A stretch of DNA of 64,000 nt, taken from NCBI GenBank assembly GCA_012184525.1, contig WOFQ01000018.1:124001-188000 (forward strand). The letters run 5' to 3'. Each line of letters opens with the position of its first letter. The stretch's first letter is position 1. Source of the DNA: Xenoacremonium recifei. Lineage: Eukaryota; Ascomycota; Sordariomycetes; Hypocreales; Nectriaceae. The translations under genes were made by a program, and so were the position numbers. The notes beneath the pieces were generated by a model, which saw only the letters and a list, made by a program, of their open reading frames with translations, was not told the origin of the DNA and did not search any database. Positions 45,285 through 57,207 of the stretch are shown piece after piece.

Positions 45285-47532
45285 TATGAGGGAATGTAAG
45301 ACCAAGGAAGGAACCGGGTCGGAAGATGCTGGAGTGAAGCTATCACGATGATGTGGTTGAGGCTCTGCAGAGAGAGAAAGCAGCCAACCAAAAATCAATC
45401 TGCAAGTGCTGGTGCTGGTGGATGACTCAGCTACCGCTGTGGCTTGTGGCTTGGGTGCGTGAGGCGTCGGCGGAACTGAAGCTCACAAGCTCGGGCAGCT
45501 TTGCTTCTTGATGGAAGCTAGTGAAAGAAGGCTCTGCGTGACCGGTTACCAGTACGAGTTAGTATTGACGTTCTTACGTATTGACGCTTGCAAATCCCGG
45601 GCTTGAGATTTTTTTTTTTTCTGTGCTGTATTGAAGACCCAAATTTTAGGGACCTGGACCCCGCGACGCGATCTCGAGCTGCTGGGACTGGGGGAGATGC
45701 AGAGGCCCAATCAGGGAGCGCTGCAACCCTCCCGCTGTGCGATGGCATCATTTCTTACAGCCTCTGCCGCGGCAAGCCAGCAAGAAATTGGGGAGCAAGT
45801 GGCGGCTGAAGCAATTGCGTGAGTGAGAATCGCAGCCCTGATGATGCTTCATTCGTGACTCATTCACCGATTGGAGAGTTGAGGGGTACTGTCGTTGTGA
45901 CAGGCATCTCCAGGTGGTTCTCTCGAATTCGGGTATTAGACCGCTGCAACCTTCTATAAATGTATCTCCAACCTGTATGCACGCTTCCTTGTCCATGAAA
46001 AAGGCCAGGTCCAGTAAGTGCCTCAGATACCGACCTCGCTCTACGCTACTACCCAGATCAGTCCACTTGATAGAAGTCTGTCTTGATCTCGTGAACACCC
46101 TTTAGTAAATCAGTCAGTTCCAACGGGAGATGAAGCGCAGTCACCAACCAGTCACAAGCCAGCCAAAAGACGAGCGAAGAAAAATCGGACTCTCACACGG
46201 CCAGCGATGCTAAAGATTGGGCCAGGGCATCCAGATGCCAAAAGCCTCGCTGTGAGTGGCTGCAGACCGCTATGCTGCCCCTCCCCAGAGCCCTGTCCCC
46301 AGTAGATTGTCCACTGTCGCCCCTCCTCTCCAGCGAGTTAGCGGGCGTCCTCCAGCGTCACAGGCCCTGGAGCTGCCCCCCACCTTGCTGTCCGAGTTGG
46401 TTGTCATGCAGCCGAGACCCTGCGGCGGCGACCAGGGCCTGAATGAAATCTGCACCAGGTTCGCGTTTTTGCTTCTTGTTCTCCTGTTGCAGAAGCTCAG
46501 CTGCTTCCGCCTGTCGGGTCCAGCCAAGCAGGAGGCGGAGGTGCCTGGCTCGTTGTGCTGGCGGCGCATGAAATGAAATCCGTACAGTAGCCCGTACTGT
46601 ATGTAGAACTGTACCTGAACGCCCGGGCAGCAATGCAAACCGTTTCTTTCTGGTCGCCCCCGACTTGACTCAGCCTGGGCAAGAACGACAAACTAAACGG
46701 CTGCGCTTGCCCATCCATCCATCCCATCGGCGCTGTCTTCGTTTGGCCGTCCGTGGATTCATCCTCCCTTTCTGCCGAAGACCCTCCTCTCCAACTTGTG
46801 CTCCTTCACATCTCCTGATCTCACCGCATCGCCACGATGGACGTCCTGTGAACGCTGCTCTGTTGGTTCACGGTTCACGCAACGAAACGAACGCCCAGAC
46901 CAGGCCGTCTACCTCCGGCTTCGCTTCTCCTCGCGGCAGGAAAAAAGTCTGTCGGCATTTCTTAGCCTCTGACGTCGACTCTGGCTCACCCTCCAGCGGC
47001 ACAGGCATTATTGCACCTCACCAAGGCTCCCCCAGCCAGCCCAGCAACCCTCGAACAGGCCTATCCTTCTTCTGCCTGTCTCATTCCCACCTCACCCTCC
47101 CACGCTCGCACCGCAGCATATTTCCAGCCCAATCCCGTCTCGCATCTCCTCCACCTTCGCCGCCAAACGACGCCCCCCACTCCACTTGGCACCGCCCGCC
47201 ATCTGGCTGGAAGAACCCGCCGGGTCCTTGAAAAAGAATTCGTCGCCGGCTCTGCGCCCAAACTCTTCGACTCGGCTCCAATTCGACTCTCCCTCGAGTT
47301 GCTCTTCATCCCGAAGCATCGTCGACCTGGACGACGGCCTGCCGAGCCCCCTGAGTCCGCTCCCGTCGCGAATCCCTGCCTCCCGTACCGCTCCGAATCC
47401 GGTTTTCGCTTGCGCTTCGCGATCCGCACCCCGCCGCTGGATCGCTGTCTCTGACCGCGCAGAAAACTTTCCCTCGTCCATCCCGAACCTCCTCGACCTC
47501 GGCCGCTCACCCTCCGAGCCATACCGCCCACC
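45285..47532. other. Intergenic region between RPC17 and PRS5
   Basis: It contains the divergent promoters of RPC17 and PRS5. A poly-T tract lies at about 45608-45621. From about 46.7 kb to the PRS5 start the plus strand is C/T-rich, as in long fungal leaders. Open frames of up to 208 residues on the minus strand overlap the PRS5 start and are antisense shadows. Confidence 0.5.
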
Positions 47533-48930
47533 ATGGTCCGCAACATTGTCATCCTGGGAGGCAATTCCCACCCCCAGCTCACCGAGCGGATTTGCAGCAT
47601 GCTCGGTCTGCCGCCCAGCAACCGAGTCCTGTCAAAATTCTCGGGCGGCGAGAGCCGATGCGAGATCAAAGACTCGGTCCGTGGCAAGGATGTCTACATC
47701 ATCCAGTCCGGCTCCGGCAACGTCAACGACAACCTCATCGACCTCTGCATTATGATCTCCGCCTGCAAGATTGGCTCTGCGAAACGCGTCACCGCCGTCA
47801 TCCCTCTGTTCCCCTACTCGCGACAGCCCGACTGGCCCTACAACAAAGCCGGCGCCCCGCTGACCCAGTCCTCCGACAACGCAAAGAAGGATTATACATT
47901 TGAGAGCGTTCCCGCCACGCCTCGTCCCGGCGTGCCCAGGTCGGCTGGTCTTCTCAATGGCGTTAACAACCTCTCTGAGAAGCTGGCCAAGACGGGTTTC
48001 GCCCAGGACGGCGCCAATGGCACCAACGGCACTACTACTAACGGCGACTACTTCCCCAGGCGCACCGACACCATCTCCAGCGCCAGCTCGGCCGCCGGCC
48101 GCGGCCACCACGCAGAGAGCTCGACCTCGTCGCAAAAGAGCCACCACACAAGCTACACCACGCACGATTACGAGAACATTAACAATGTCAACTTCTTCCA
48201 GCCCAAGCCCGGTTACAAACTCTGGGTTGCCCAGGCCGGCACTTTGGTCGCCGACTTGCTCACTTGCGCCGGCGCCGACCACATCATCACCATGGACCTT
48301 CACGACCCTCAATACCAGGGCTTTTTCGATATCCCCGTTGACAACCTCTACGGCAAGGCTTTGATCCAAAACTACATCAAGACCAACATCCCCAACTACA
48401 AGGAAGCCGTCGTTGTGTCCCCCGATGCCGGTGGTGCCAAGCGCGCAACGCTCATCGCAGACTCCCTCAACATGGACTTTGCGTTGATTCACAAGGTAAT
48501 TGACAATCATAATGCAATCCCCCTTTGTTCAAGACTCATGAAACCCTAGGAACGCCGGCCCATAAAGTTCACCGAGCAGCGCAACGCCAGCATGATGTTA
48601 GTTGGTGACGTCGCGAACCGTGTCTGCATCCTGGTCGACGACATTATCGATACGGGAAACACCATTACCCGAGCTGCCAAGCTGCTGAAGCGTGAGCATG
48701 CTACTAAGGTCTATGCGCTCCTCACCCACGGTGTCTTCAGCGGCGACGCTATTGCCCGACTCAACGCCTCGGCCATTGACAAGATTCTCGTCACCAACTC
48801 AGTCCCCCAGTCCGAGAACTGCCGGTTATGCCCCAAACTTGAGGTCATCGACGTGTCGCCCGTCTTTGCCGAAGCCATCCGTCGCGTCCACCACGGCGAG
48901 TCGATTAGCGTCCTCTTCCAGCACAACTAA
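47533..48930 (+). CDS. PRS5: PRS5-type ribose-phosphate pyrophosphokinase (PRPP synthetase)
   Basis: This enzyme makes PRPP from ribose 5-phosphate and ATP, for purine, pyrimidine, His and Trp synthesis. I read exons 47533-48495 and 48550-48930, giving 447 aa. The start (MVRNIVILGGNSHPQLTERI) and the block PYSRQPDWPYNKAGAPL match yeast Prs5. A non-homologous insert of about 110 residues (from about 115 to 225, Ser/Thr/Asn/Gly-rich) interrupts the catalytic core after YTFESVPATP, at the same place as the first insert in yeast Prs5. The second yeast insert is absent. Conserved sites are ITMDLHDPQYQGFFDIPVDN and the PRPP-binding loop VCILVDDIIDTGNTITRAA. Such insert-bearing subunits work in hetero-oligomers with other PRS proteins. 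Confidence 0.93.
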
Positions 48931-51900
48931 GAAAACCACCTTCAGAACGGCGACGAGTCACAGTCACCATGCAACCATGCATACGAAACGAACCACAACT
49001 AGCACATTCCGGCGTTTAGGCCCTTTGTCGGAGATTCGGGCTCGACAGTTGTCGGTAATCATTCCTGAAAGCCCCCGCTGTGCTTCCAGTGCCCTTTAGA
49101 TGATGTCGCGATGGCCAAGGTACCGAGCCGCGACATTTCTTCCATATGATGAGTCGAATTTTATTGGAGTTACTTGGGGGTTCAAGTCTTGCATTTCCAA
49201 ATCGGCCATGCCCCAGTCTGCTGGCCTTGCATTTTTCTTTTTTTGATACTACCCATTTCTCACAATTGAATACCCAACAGGGCATTTGACTACCCGCATG
49301 CGGGAATTTGGAGAACAGGATGAATGAAAGGGGGATGGATGGCCGCTTTGGTCGCAGCAATGTGAAACCTGGTACGGGAGTTCCCTTGCAGCGCAGACGG
49401 AGCCGCGTTTCTCTTCCTGGATTCTCTTTGTTTCTACACTATTGCTATACACAAAACCATACAACTCAAATGCGCCACATACACTTGCGTCTCTTCATTG
49501 AGGGGTTTCGAGCATGTGACGACTGGGAGTTGGCTCACGGCGGATACCATGAATTTTCCACAAGCACCACCAAAAAAAAGAAGAGGGAGGGTGAAAAGCG
49601 TCTTCTTATTTTTCCTACGTTTCCCATGGCGATAGAGTGAGGACGAATCGTAGACTTGCAATATACAGAATCTAGACCCACGGTGCCAGGACTGGGATGA
49701 TAGATGTCTCATTGAGACTGGGATGGGCCATGACCAGGCCTAGCCTACTAGCTAACAAATGATAATGCTGATGCATAATAATGAGTTATTGAGTCTTTTG
49801 GTTTGTGATGTTCTCGATTGGTGCTCTGAGGCAGATCAACGACTACCTGTCGTGCTTTTGGAACATGGGGCAAGACTGGGTAAATGGCAATCTCACAGGT
49901 GATTTGATGAAGCTAGTGTCACTGAGATTCAAGCGCCAGGCTTAGCACTTTCAGAGCGGTCTTTGTGAGAAAGACGAAGTAAGTAGAGATGATGCGCCGG
50001 TTCATTCAGCGGCTTGCTCGGAAAGTTTCGTCTTGCCAAGTGTACCTTGATGACAGCTAGGCCACAACCAACCACAACGGGCAAGTTCGACGTTGAAATT
50101 CAGTGTGCAATGGGTGTTGGTTGGAAACGGCTGAACAGGCCACTGACGGAGTCCGAGACGCTCCGCGAACGGCACTGTACATTGTAGGGCAACTAGACCT
50201 CAGCACTGATGGGAGGGTGCTCGACAATATCTACAAAAACAGGTGACTATTAAAGTACTTCGGGCAAAAAGATGATAAGACAATGCGAGAGGTGGCGGTT
50301 GTCCCCCACGAGATAGAGGATCACTACTCTGTAAGTGGTGTGATTTGGAGGGTGTTATCTTGGGGATGGAGTCACGCTTTGGCTTGGACGGAAGAGGGAG
50401 CTGGATGGATAGATGAAGGGCGACTGCATATTTTCAGAAAATAAATGAAGGGGATAATATCCAGGGGAGATCCGAAAGAGAAATCCCGGGCATCAACTGA
50501 GCTTTGCCAATCATTGACAAAGCTCAAATCAGCACAACATGTCTTATCATCACGTACAGAGGGGGACTCGATATTCCAAGTTCCGACCTATCAACTATTT
50601 CCCAAATAATTATAAAAGAAAAACTCAAACTTCTCTCCAAGTCTTCCGTTTCGAGCAGACATTACGCTTTCCAATTCAGACGAATGTGCGAGTGGCTACT
50701 TCAGGGTAGGTCATTGCTGAGGAAACACGCCGCGTTCTAGGATTTCCTCCACTCAGAGTGAAATGACGACAGTTAAATATACCACTGGGCCTTACCCTGA
50801 GGCGAGCTCATTCGGAATGCTGTACATCATTTCCTTTTACAATCACAATGGAAAACCATCTTGGATTTCTTGGACGACCACCCCGGATTGCAGGTTCATG
50901 CAAACCATCTGGGATCCGCGAACCATCCGAGACATGGCCAATCACAGGTGGCGCGCCAGCCGCTTCAGGGCAAAAACGGGAGACTAGAGCTTAGGCTGGG
51001 GACGCCCCTGCAGGACACTGATAGTGAGCCGTTTGCGAGAAGTGCTGCATAATGATAAGTAGCCAATGACTTGACGAGAATTTCCGCGCTGTTTGGGCCT
51101 CGACAGAACAATATATAAAAATCACTTAAATGATTGGCCTGAACGGATTAATTAGGATGGAACATGGCAGAGAGAAGGAGCAAGTTGCTCACGTGATAGA
51201 TAGAGCCTGTTTTTGAGCGTGCCTGCCGATTGTGATGACTGCATGGGTGCCTGAGGATCTAGCTGAGTATCTCATCTTTTCAGACCAACGCTCACTGGCA
51301 CCGCACAAGCATTTTTAACCAACGAGACTCAACATTCAATCGATTTTTGAGAAGATATCCTTATCAAGCTTGGCCCCAAACGACCAGGCCTCGGTACCCC
51401 AGACTTCTAGTCAGCTTGGCCAAGTGGGGTTCGTATAAGGCGATGGTCTCGAACTCGTGTAAGTGCCGCGCAAATAGTCTCCTCTCCTAGACAACTATCT
51501 CTTGCAAGTAGATGCTGCTATGTCTTCAGAGTCCCGAAAATGCTACCAATATTCGATGCCTTATGGCTGAGACTCTCCCCCGCATTCCTGCCCCTGGACC
51601 TTCCCCTCACGATCGACCTGGATGATTAGGTAACACGCGTCTCACATCGACCCACGCAAAAAGGAGAGAACAAAAGACTGCAGCTGATCCTCAGACCTCC
51701 AAAGTGCAACTTGCGGCTGAACCGGAATCAACCTCGACGGCGACTCGAAAGGATACCCTGCCTGTGCCGCTTACCAGCTCTCAGGCACGCGAAAGCGATG
51801 ACATAGGAGCCTTTCTTCGCCTGGCGCTCTCCTGCCACTTTCCCTTCTTCTCAAAGCCCGCGCGGCCTTGGACACCTGGCCGGGCTGCTGCGCCTCCCTC

Positions 51901-51950
51901 CGTTTCCCGATCATTATTCACGGCCTCTTCGGCCACGACGGCGACGCAAG
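48931..51950. other. Three-kilobase gene-free region
   Basis: The first part is PRS5 3' flank. From about 49.7 to 51.6 kb the sequence is AT-richer, with no ORF of protein character and no recognisable repeat. From about 51.6 kb it becomes leader for the next gene, and an 84-residue frame at 51704-51958 runs out of frame into that gene and is not supported. Confidence 0.45.
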
Positions 51951-53903
51951 ATGCCTAAGCAGTATGCGATCTTCGGACGTCCGATTCGGATAAGACGTTT
52001 TGGCTCTCGCCGGGTTACGACGCTTCTCGTCGGGGTCTGTATCTTCGCCATTGTCGCTATCTCGACGCTCCCATCGGCCATCCCAGCAACACCCAGCCTG
52101 AGCAACACCTACCACGAAAGGAAACCTACCGTCAAGAATATCGGGGACTCCCTCTCAAAAAGCGTTCTCAATCCGTTCAGACAGCCGACACATCCCCCTC
52201 CGCGACAGCAGAACGACACTTACGCTGGATCGTCATGGTGGGCCGATTGGAAGTGGCTGTCGACGCCCTTTTCGAGCTCGGCGACGCTGGACGAGGAGCG
52301 CGTGATGCTGCCGCCGCTACCTGAACGACCGCCCATATACTGCTACTACGATGCCACGGTGAAGAAGTCCAGGGACGAGAAGGATGCTGAGAGCGAACTG
52401 CTTTTGACCTGGCGACGGGCTTGGTGGGCGCAGGGCTTCCGACCCATCATCCTCGGACCCTCTGAGGCGATGAAAAGTCCCTTGTACGAGGAGTTCTTGA
52501 GGTTTGAGATCCACCAGGAGCTGCAACCTGAAATAATGAGATGGCTGGCATGGGACGCTATGGGAGCCGGGTTGCTGGCTCACTATACGCTGCTGCCCAT
52601 GGGAAATGCCGACGATCCGCTGCTGATGTTTTTGAGACGGGGTGGTTATCCGCAGTTGACGAGGTGGAGGGATCTCGACAAGGGTCTGTTCGCCAGCATG
52701 CCGACAGAGCTTGCTAAAGCTCTACGCTCCATCATGTCGCCGCCGACGATGAAGCTTAGCAGAGACCTCGTCGTGGCCATTACCGATGATTTCTTCAAGG
52801 TCGATACGTCGTCTAAATCACTTGCGTACTACAGCAAGAGTACCATTGAAAAGAAATATGGAAAGGTCGCGGAAAGCATTGAGAATGGCCGGGCCAAAGG
52901 TCTGGGATTGTTGAACCGGCTCATCAATGCACACCTGCAGATCGCATGGCAGAACAGCTTCCCAGATGGTATCGAAGTGCTCAAGCCGTTCCCAGATCAC
53001 ACCACCGTCATGGTCAGCAACACTCTCAAGCTTGCGCATTCCCTGGCTTCGTGTCCCGACAGCCCCATTCCGTCGTCTTGTCCCCCGCAGCTGAAGAAAT
53101 GCACGCCATGTGTTGCTGATTCCACCTCGATGAAAATCAGCACGCCCTCACAATACCGCAACTCGACCCGTGCTTACGCCCTCGGCACCGTGCCACATCC
53201 CTGGACGCTGGCCTCGGTTGCCAACCTCCGCGAGACACTCGACATCGCATGGATCCGCCGCGAGTCTCCCCGCGACCCCTGGCTCTCCGCCATCACGAAG
53301 GACCTCCTCGGTTCGAAGGTCTCGGGCGATGCCCGTGTCATGCGATTCAAGCAAGCTGTCGCCGATGAGCATGCAGCTTCTCATGCCCTTTGGCTGAGCG
53401 CTGAGGCGGAGGTGCCTCGCGAGTTAGAATGGCGCTTCGGCTTCTCCTTCCCGAAAGCTCCCGTCGCCGAGACGCACAAGGACGACGACGACCGCACAAC
53501 TAAGCGCAAGCAGCCCAAGGCGCGGGACGACGACAGCACCACGGAGAAGACCATCAACCCGCCGCCCAAGGACGAGTCCACTTCCCGCAAAGACGACGCA
53601 TCCGAAGAACCCCCCAAAGAGCTCTCCCCAGAAGAAGCCCTCGCTCTTGAACCCGTGCTCCTCGACCGCGCACGCCGCATCGTCGCCCTCACAAAGCCCA
53701 CGCGCGAGACCCGCCTGCGCGCCTCCCTCGAAGCCTGGAACCTTGCCGACACCGAGGCCTGGCGCTTCGTGCGCGCCTTCTTGGCCCGTCGCCAGATGGA
53801 GCGTGCGCAGTGGGAGGCCGATGAGGCCAAGTATGCTGGCGGCGCGGGCAGCGAGAAGGGGAGGAGTGCGTGGAGTCGGTGGGGGGATGTGAAGGAGGGG
53901 TAG
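51951..53903 (+). CDS. Type II membrane protein, fungal-specific (650 aa)
   Basis: I do not recognise a named family. Residues 1-24 are short, basic and cytosolic. Residues about 25-42 are one hydrophobic segment (TLLVGVCIFAIVAISTL), a signal anchor, so the rest should face the Golgi or ER lumen. The luminal part has N-glycosylation sequons (for example NDT at about 89). Its core is reminiscent of glycosyltransferase-like folds: PPIYCYYDATVKKS, ELLLTWRRAWWAQGFRPIIL and GAGLLAHYTLLPMG resemble the start of nucleotide-sugar-binding domains, but I see no clear DxD motif. Cysteines cluster in SCPPQLKKCTPCVAD. The C-terminal 150 residues are charged and disordered, then helical. It is single exon. 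It is convergent with the SET-domain gene. Confidence 0.8.
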   Translation: MPKQYAIFGRPIRIRRFGSRRVTTLLVGVCIFAIVAISTLPSAIPATPSLSNTYHERKPTVKNIGDSLSKSVLNPFRQPTHPPPRQQNDTYAGSSWWADWKWLSTPFSSSATLDEERVMLPPLPERPPIYCYYDATVKKSRDEKDAESELLLTWRRAWWAQGFRPIILGPSEAMKSPLYEEFLRFEIHQELQPEIMRWLAWDAMGAGLLAHYTLLPMGNADDPLLMFLRRGGYPQLTRWRDLDKGLFASMPTELAKALRSIMSPPTMKLSRDLVVAITDDFFKVDTSSKSLAYYSKSTIEKKYGKVAESIENGRAKGLGLLNRLINAHLQIAWQNSFPDGIEVLKPFPDHTTVMVSNTLKLAHSLASCPDSPIPSSCPPQLKKCTPCVADSTSMKISTPSQYRNSTRAYALGTVPHPWTLASVANLRETLDIAWIRRESPRDPWLSAITKDLLGSKVSGDARVMRFKQAVADEHAASHALWLSAEAEVPRELEWRFGFSFPKAPVAETHKDDDDRTTKRKQPKARDDDSTTEKTINPPPKDESTSRKDDASEEPPKELSPEEALALEPVLLDRARRIVALTKPTRETRLRASLEAWNLADTEAWRFVRAFLARRQMERAQWEADEAKYAGGAGSEKGRSAWSRWGDVKEG

Positions 53904-54316
53904 GTAGGAGAGTGTAAGATACTGCTGGGAGGGGAGTGTTTTCTTGGGATGGGTAGAGGCGTTGGGTGTTTTGATCTGGGTTGGAAAAGGGGTTTGGGTT
54001 GTGTGAGGGCTTGTTGTAATACTGAGTGAAGTTCCTGGTAGAAAAGCAGAATACACCGATAGACTTGAAGTTATATGCGAATTTGTTTCATCCATACATG
54101 AATATGGGTCGTAGAACACCAAGATTTGTCTTCATTCACCCACCGTATTCACGCTGAGTATGCAGATGCTCACCAAACTGGACTCAAATTTCATCCTACT
54201 ATAGAAAGTAAAGTATAAGTTCTATCTACTGTCCAGACCTCCGGAATCCCTGATATTAGCAGCAGCAGCAGCAACAACGCCTGCAGCCACACCAATCGGA
54301 TCCCGGACGTCCCTCC
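53904..54316. other. Convergent intergenic region
   Basis: This short stretch between two 3' ends has no ORF or RNA feature. A GCAGCA-type trinucleotide run is at about 54259-54273. Confidence 0.4.
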
Positions 54317-55190
54317 TCAAACGCAGATGGTATCGCCGCCCATCTCGCCGCTGAGCTCGCGCGACGTCGGGCCACGACGCTCCGAGCCGACAACCTTGCC
54401 GAGCGCGCCGTTGGCAACGGGCTGGGCAATGCCGTGGCGCGAGCCGCCCGTGTAGGTCTGCAGGGCGAGGCGGGCGGCGTCGACGACTTTCTGGGCGTGG
54501 ACGACGGCTTCCTGGAGGGCCTGGACGGTGGAGTCGGCGCGCGAGGGGAGGAGGAGGAGGCCGCGGGCTTGTTCCTGGCGCAGCTCGATGATGTGGCCGT
54601 TGAGCCAGATGCCCTGGAGCTGCTCCTCGGTCATGTCGCGGGCGCCGGCGATGCGGCCGCGGCAGGTGGGCTTGCCGCAGAGGCAGTCGAATGGCTGGGC
54701 CATGAACCACTCGGTAGATGGGTAGAAGAACTTGTCGTAGGGTCAGCGATCATGTAAGTTCTAGGTGATATGAGAGTCAAGACTCACAGTGAGCTCGTCA
54801 CCAGGCTTGAGACCGTTAGGCCCAACAAGCACATTCATGTTGCCCACATCGAAGATCTGACGCTGATGTTAACCAAATAACCCTCCCAACCCAACACGGC
54901 GGGATCCATGCTCCGTCCTAGACTCAACTGACGAGAGACGGCTCGCAAGAGTGATTGATGAACAGAAGGTCGCTGTTCAGGTTCAGGTGGCTATTCTTGC
55001 CCATCTGAACGGTGGCGTAGGTGGGCTCCTCGGCAGGCGTGCAAGGAGGGAACTCCAGCTTCGCGAAGACGGCGAAGGGAGGGAGCGTCACGCGGGACAG
55101 GCTCTTGGAGGTGAATTCGGCCTCATTGATGATGACCTCCTGAATGTCAGGGTGAGAGGGCTGGTTCCAGTGGGGGACGAGGGGGGCCAT
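54317..55190 (-). CDS. Compact SET-domain protein (246 aa)
   Basis: This is a candidate protein lysine methyltransferase of a small fungal SET family. I read exons 55190-54933, 54856-54788 and 54730-54317. The donor of intron 1 is GTCAGT, a weak site, but frame and conservation support it. The motif FINHSCEPSL matches the SET NHSC motif, GDELTFFYPSTEW matches the ELTFDY-like motif, and CLCGKPTCRG is a Cys-rich post-SET segment. The segment before NHSC is only about 77 residues, so the first strands of the SET fold are short or divergent and a GxG cofactor loop is not obvious. After the post-SET comes a predicted helical tail (QEQARGLLLLPS and onward). Substrate unknown. Confidence 0.82.
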
Positions 55191-56838
55191 TGTAGCGGTT
55201 TGTGGGAGGAGGGCCTTTGGAGAGAGGATGAGGTGTCGTAGAATATATGAAATGAAGCGTTTGATTGCTTTGTGAGTGTATCGGGAGCTTCCCGTTTCCT
55301 TGGATCGAGTGAGTCGCAACGAGAGAGGCCTTGCCGGAAGCGTGTGTTAATAGCCGAGTCCAGATTGGTGGCTCCCGTCGTAGGTTTAAGTAGGTGTCGT
55401 CTTCGGCCATGAACTAGTCGCCTCAGCGGACGACAGGCCATTCAGAGCCATTCGTACCGTCTCCGCAGCGCCGAGCGGCTCTCTCGCTCCCTTGCCCCCG
55501 CATCTTCTCCCAGAGTCGCCTCAGCAGGTGGTCTCAGACCGGTCTTCTTCGACAAAGCCTCCAGCCCGTGACAACGGCGGGGTACGGTTTGGTACGGATG
55601 CGGGGCGCTGGCACGGGCTCTGGCACAGGCATTCTCAGCACCGGCTTGCCGGCAAACCCCAAAGCCCCAGGCCAGCGAGGGATCCGGAGGCGGCACAGCC
55701 TATCAGCGGCCCGTATGCAACCCAAGCCGGTAACATAAATGGGTGCCCTGGCCTGCAGCTGGAGGCTTTTCGTGGGGTTTCTCGTGGTCCGGCGCTGCAC
55801 CTCATCGCCCAAGTCGTCAGGGGCCGTCCAAGCATGATAAACCGCGCAATGTTCCACGGCTCTTTTCCCTCGAACCGAGGATCCCGCCTCGTCGCAAATG
55901 TGGGTTGCTTTGGCGGAGCTCTTCGTCCACTGCCGCCGACGTCAGCTAAATTCGACGTCACTTGACATCTGGACATTTACCGTCATGTGAAATGGGGCCA
56001 GCGATGAGCTGTCAGCTCCCTGGGACAGAACACCATGATAACTGCAACCCTTTTTCCATTTCGAAAAGTGCAATTGTGATCCCACCCTCCAACGCTGCCA
56101 CACTTTTCGGAGACATTGCTCTTGGCACCACGGACCGGCACGATACCGGACCACAAAATGTGAGCCTCGGGACGACGTTTCTCGCTCGGCTTGCCTTGAA
56201 TGACCCTGGCCGAGCCGTTCCACTCTGGTTCCCTCATCGTCAGCTCGAGAGCACTTCCTTGTCCACACCACCCAAGATGTCAGACTTAGCTGCCACGTTC
56301 TGATGTCTTGGTGGGGGTGGAATTGCATCTGCCAATTGGCAATTGCAAAACCCAGTGACCACACGTTGGTGTGGTTGAATTGAGGCGGGGTACATAAACG
56401 TACAGGGACCTGTCAGTGGCATACATCTGCAGCTGCAGAGACCTTTTCTCTGCGCCGACAACATCAACTTCCGTTCCCCGCCTATTATCCCGGGTGTGAC
56501 GCCGAAGTTGAGCGAGGTTCTGGATTGAACTGCGCAGAGATCCGTCGCAAGCCGCAGTGTTCTGATCTGAGGCACAGCCAGTAGACCCAATCAGCATGAG
56601 ACGTCTTGATCGTGTGAGGTACGAAGCGGCTGGGTCCTATTTGACCCATAGCCTTTTCAAGCGCAAACATCCCGTTGTGAAGGTGTCGAGCCCGCGCTTT
56701 TGCGAGATCTCGGGGAAATCGTCGAGATCTGCCCCGACGATCCTCGGTTAGGAATTCATCGAACTCCATTCTGTGAACTTTTGTTAGACGGTAAGGTACA
56801 TGGTTCTGCCTTCGGCAAATACTGAATCCAAAGCTCCA

Positions 56839-57207
56839 ATGTCGAGTAGGAAGACCTGGCTGTTTAGTCGGGCAACGCTGTTCATGCCGGTCGAATTGAC
56901 GAGGAGCGACATCGTCTCCGGAGACAGTCAAGCAAAGTTATTTCTTATTCAAGTGGACAATACGCGAACATTGTTGGCCCAGCTCCATTCGCCGCATGTG
57001 CGAGGGCCCTTGGATTCTTTGAAGACCGTCGATGTCCGTGATTTGAAGGATCGGGCGAGACTCTCAGTCCTGACGGAAGCGTTTAAATCTGCTTGTTCGA
57101 CGAAAGACCTAGAAGCGATACGAGAACGGTTGCACAAGTGTGTTATCCAACGTGATTCTTCCAGAGACAGCCTCAGACACGTACCCGATGCTGCATCGGC
57201 CAGATGA
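56839..57207 (+). CDS. Doubtful ORF with helical character (about 122 aa)
   Basis: From an internal ATG (MSSRKTWLFSRAT) the frame encodes a charged, probably helical stretch (SLKTVDVRDLKDRARLSVL, KDLEAIRERLHKC). I do not recognise it. It has no clear intron-exon context, and an overlapping minus-strand frame (56485-56931) is equally long. It may be a decayed gene or chance. Confidence 0.22.
   Translation: MSSRKTWLFSRATLFMPVELTRSDIVSGDSQAKLFLIQVDNTRTLLAQLHSPHVRGPLDSLKTVDVRDLKDRARLSVLTEAFKSACSTKDLEAIRERLHKCVIQRDSSRDSLRHVPDAASAR

Noticed and set aside
45606..45621. Poly-T tract as a polymerase III terminator
   Set aside because: No A or B box lies upstream, so it is probably a simple repeat.
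47632..48510. 292-residue minus-strand ORF over PRS5
   Set aside because: It is antisense to a well-conserved gene and valine/glycine-rich, as expected for reverse-complement reading of C-biased codons.
56485..56931. 148-residue minus-strand ORF
   Set aside because: No family, no exon partner, and overlap with an equally weak plus-strand frame; neither is preferred strongly.
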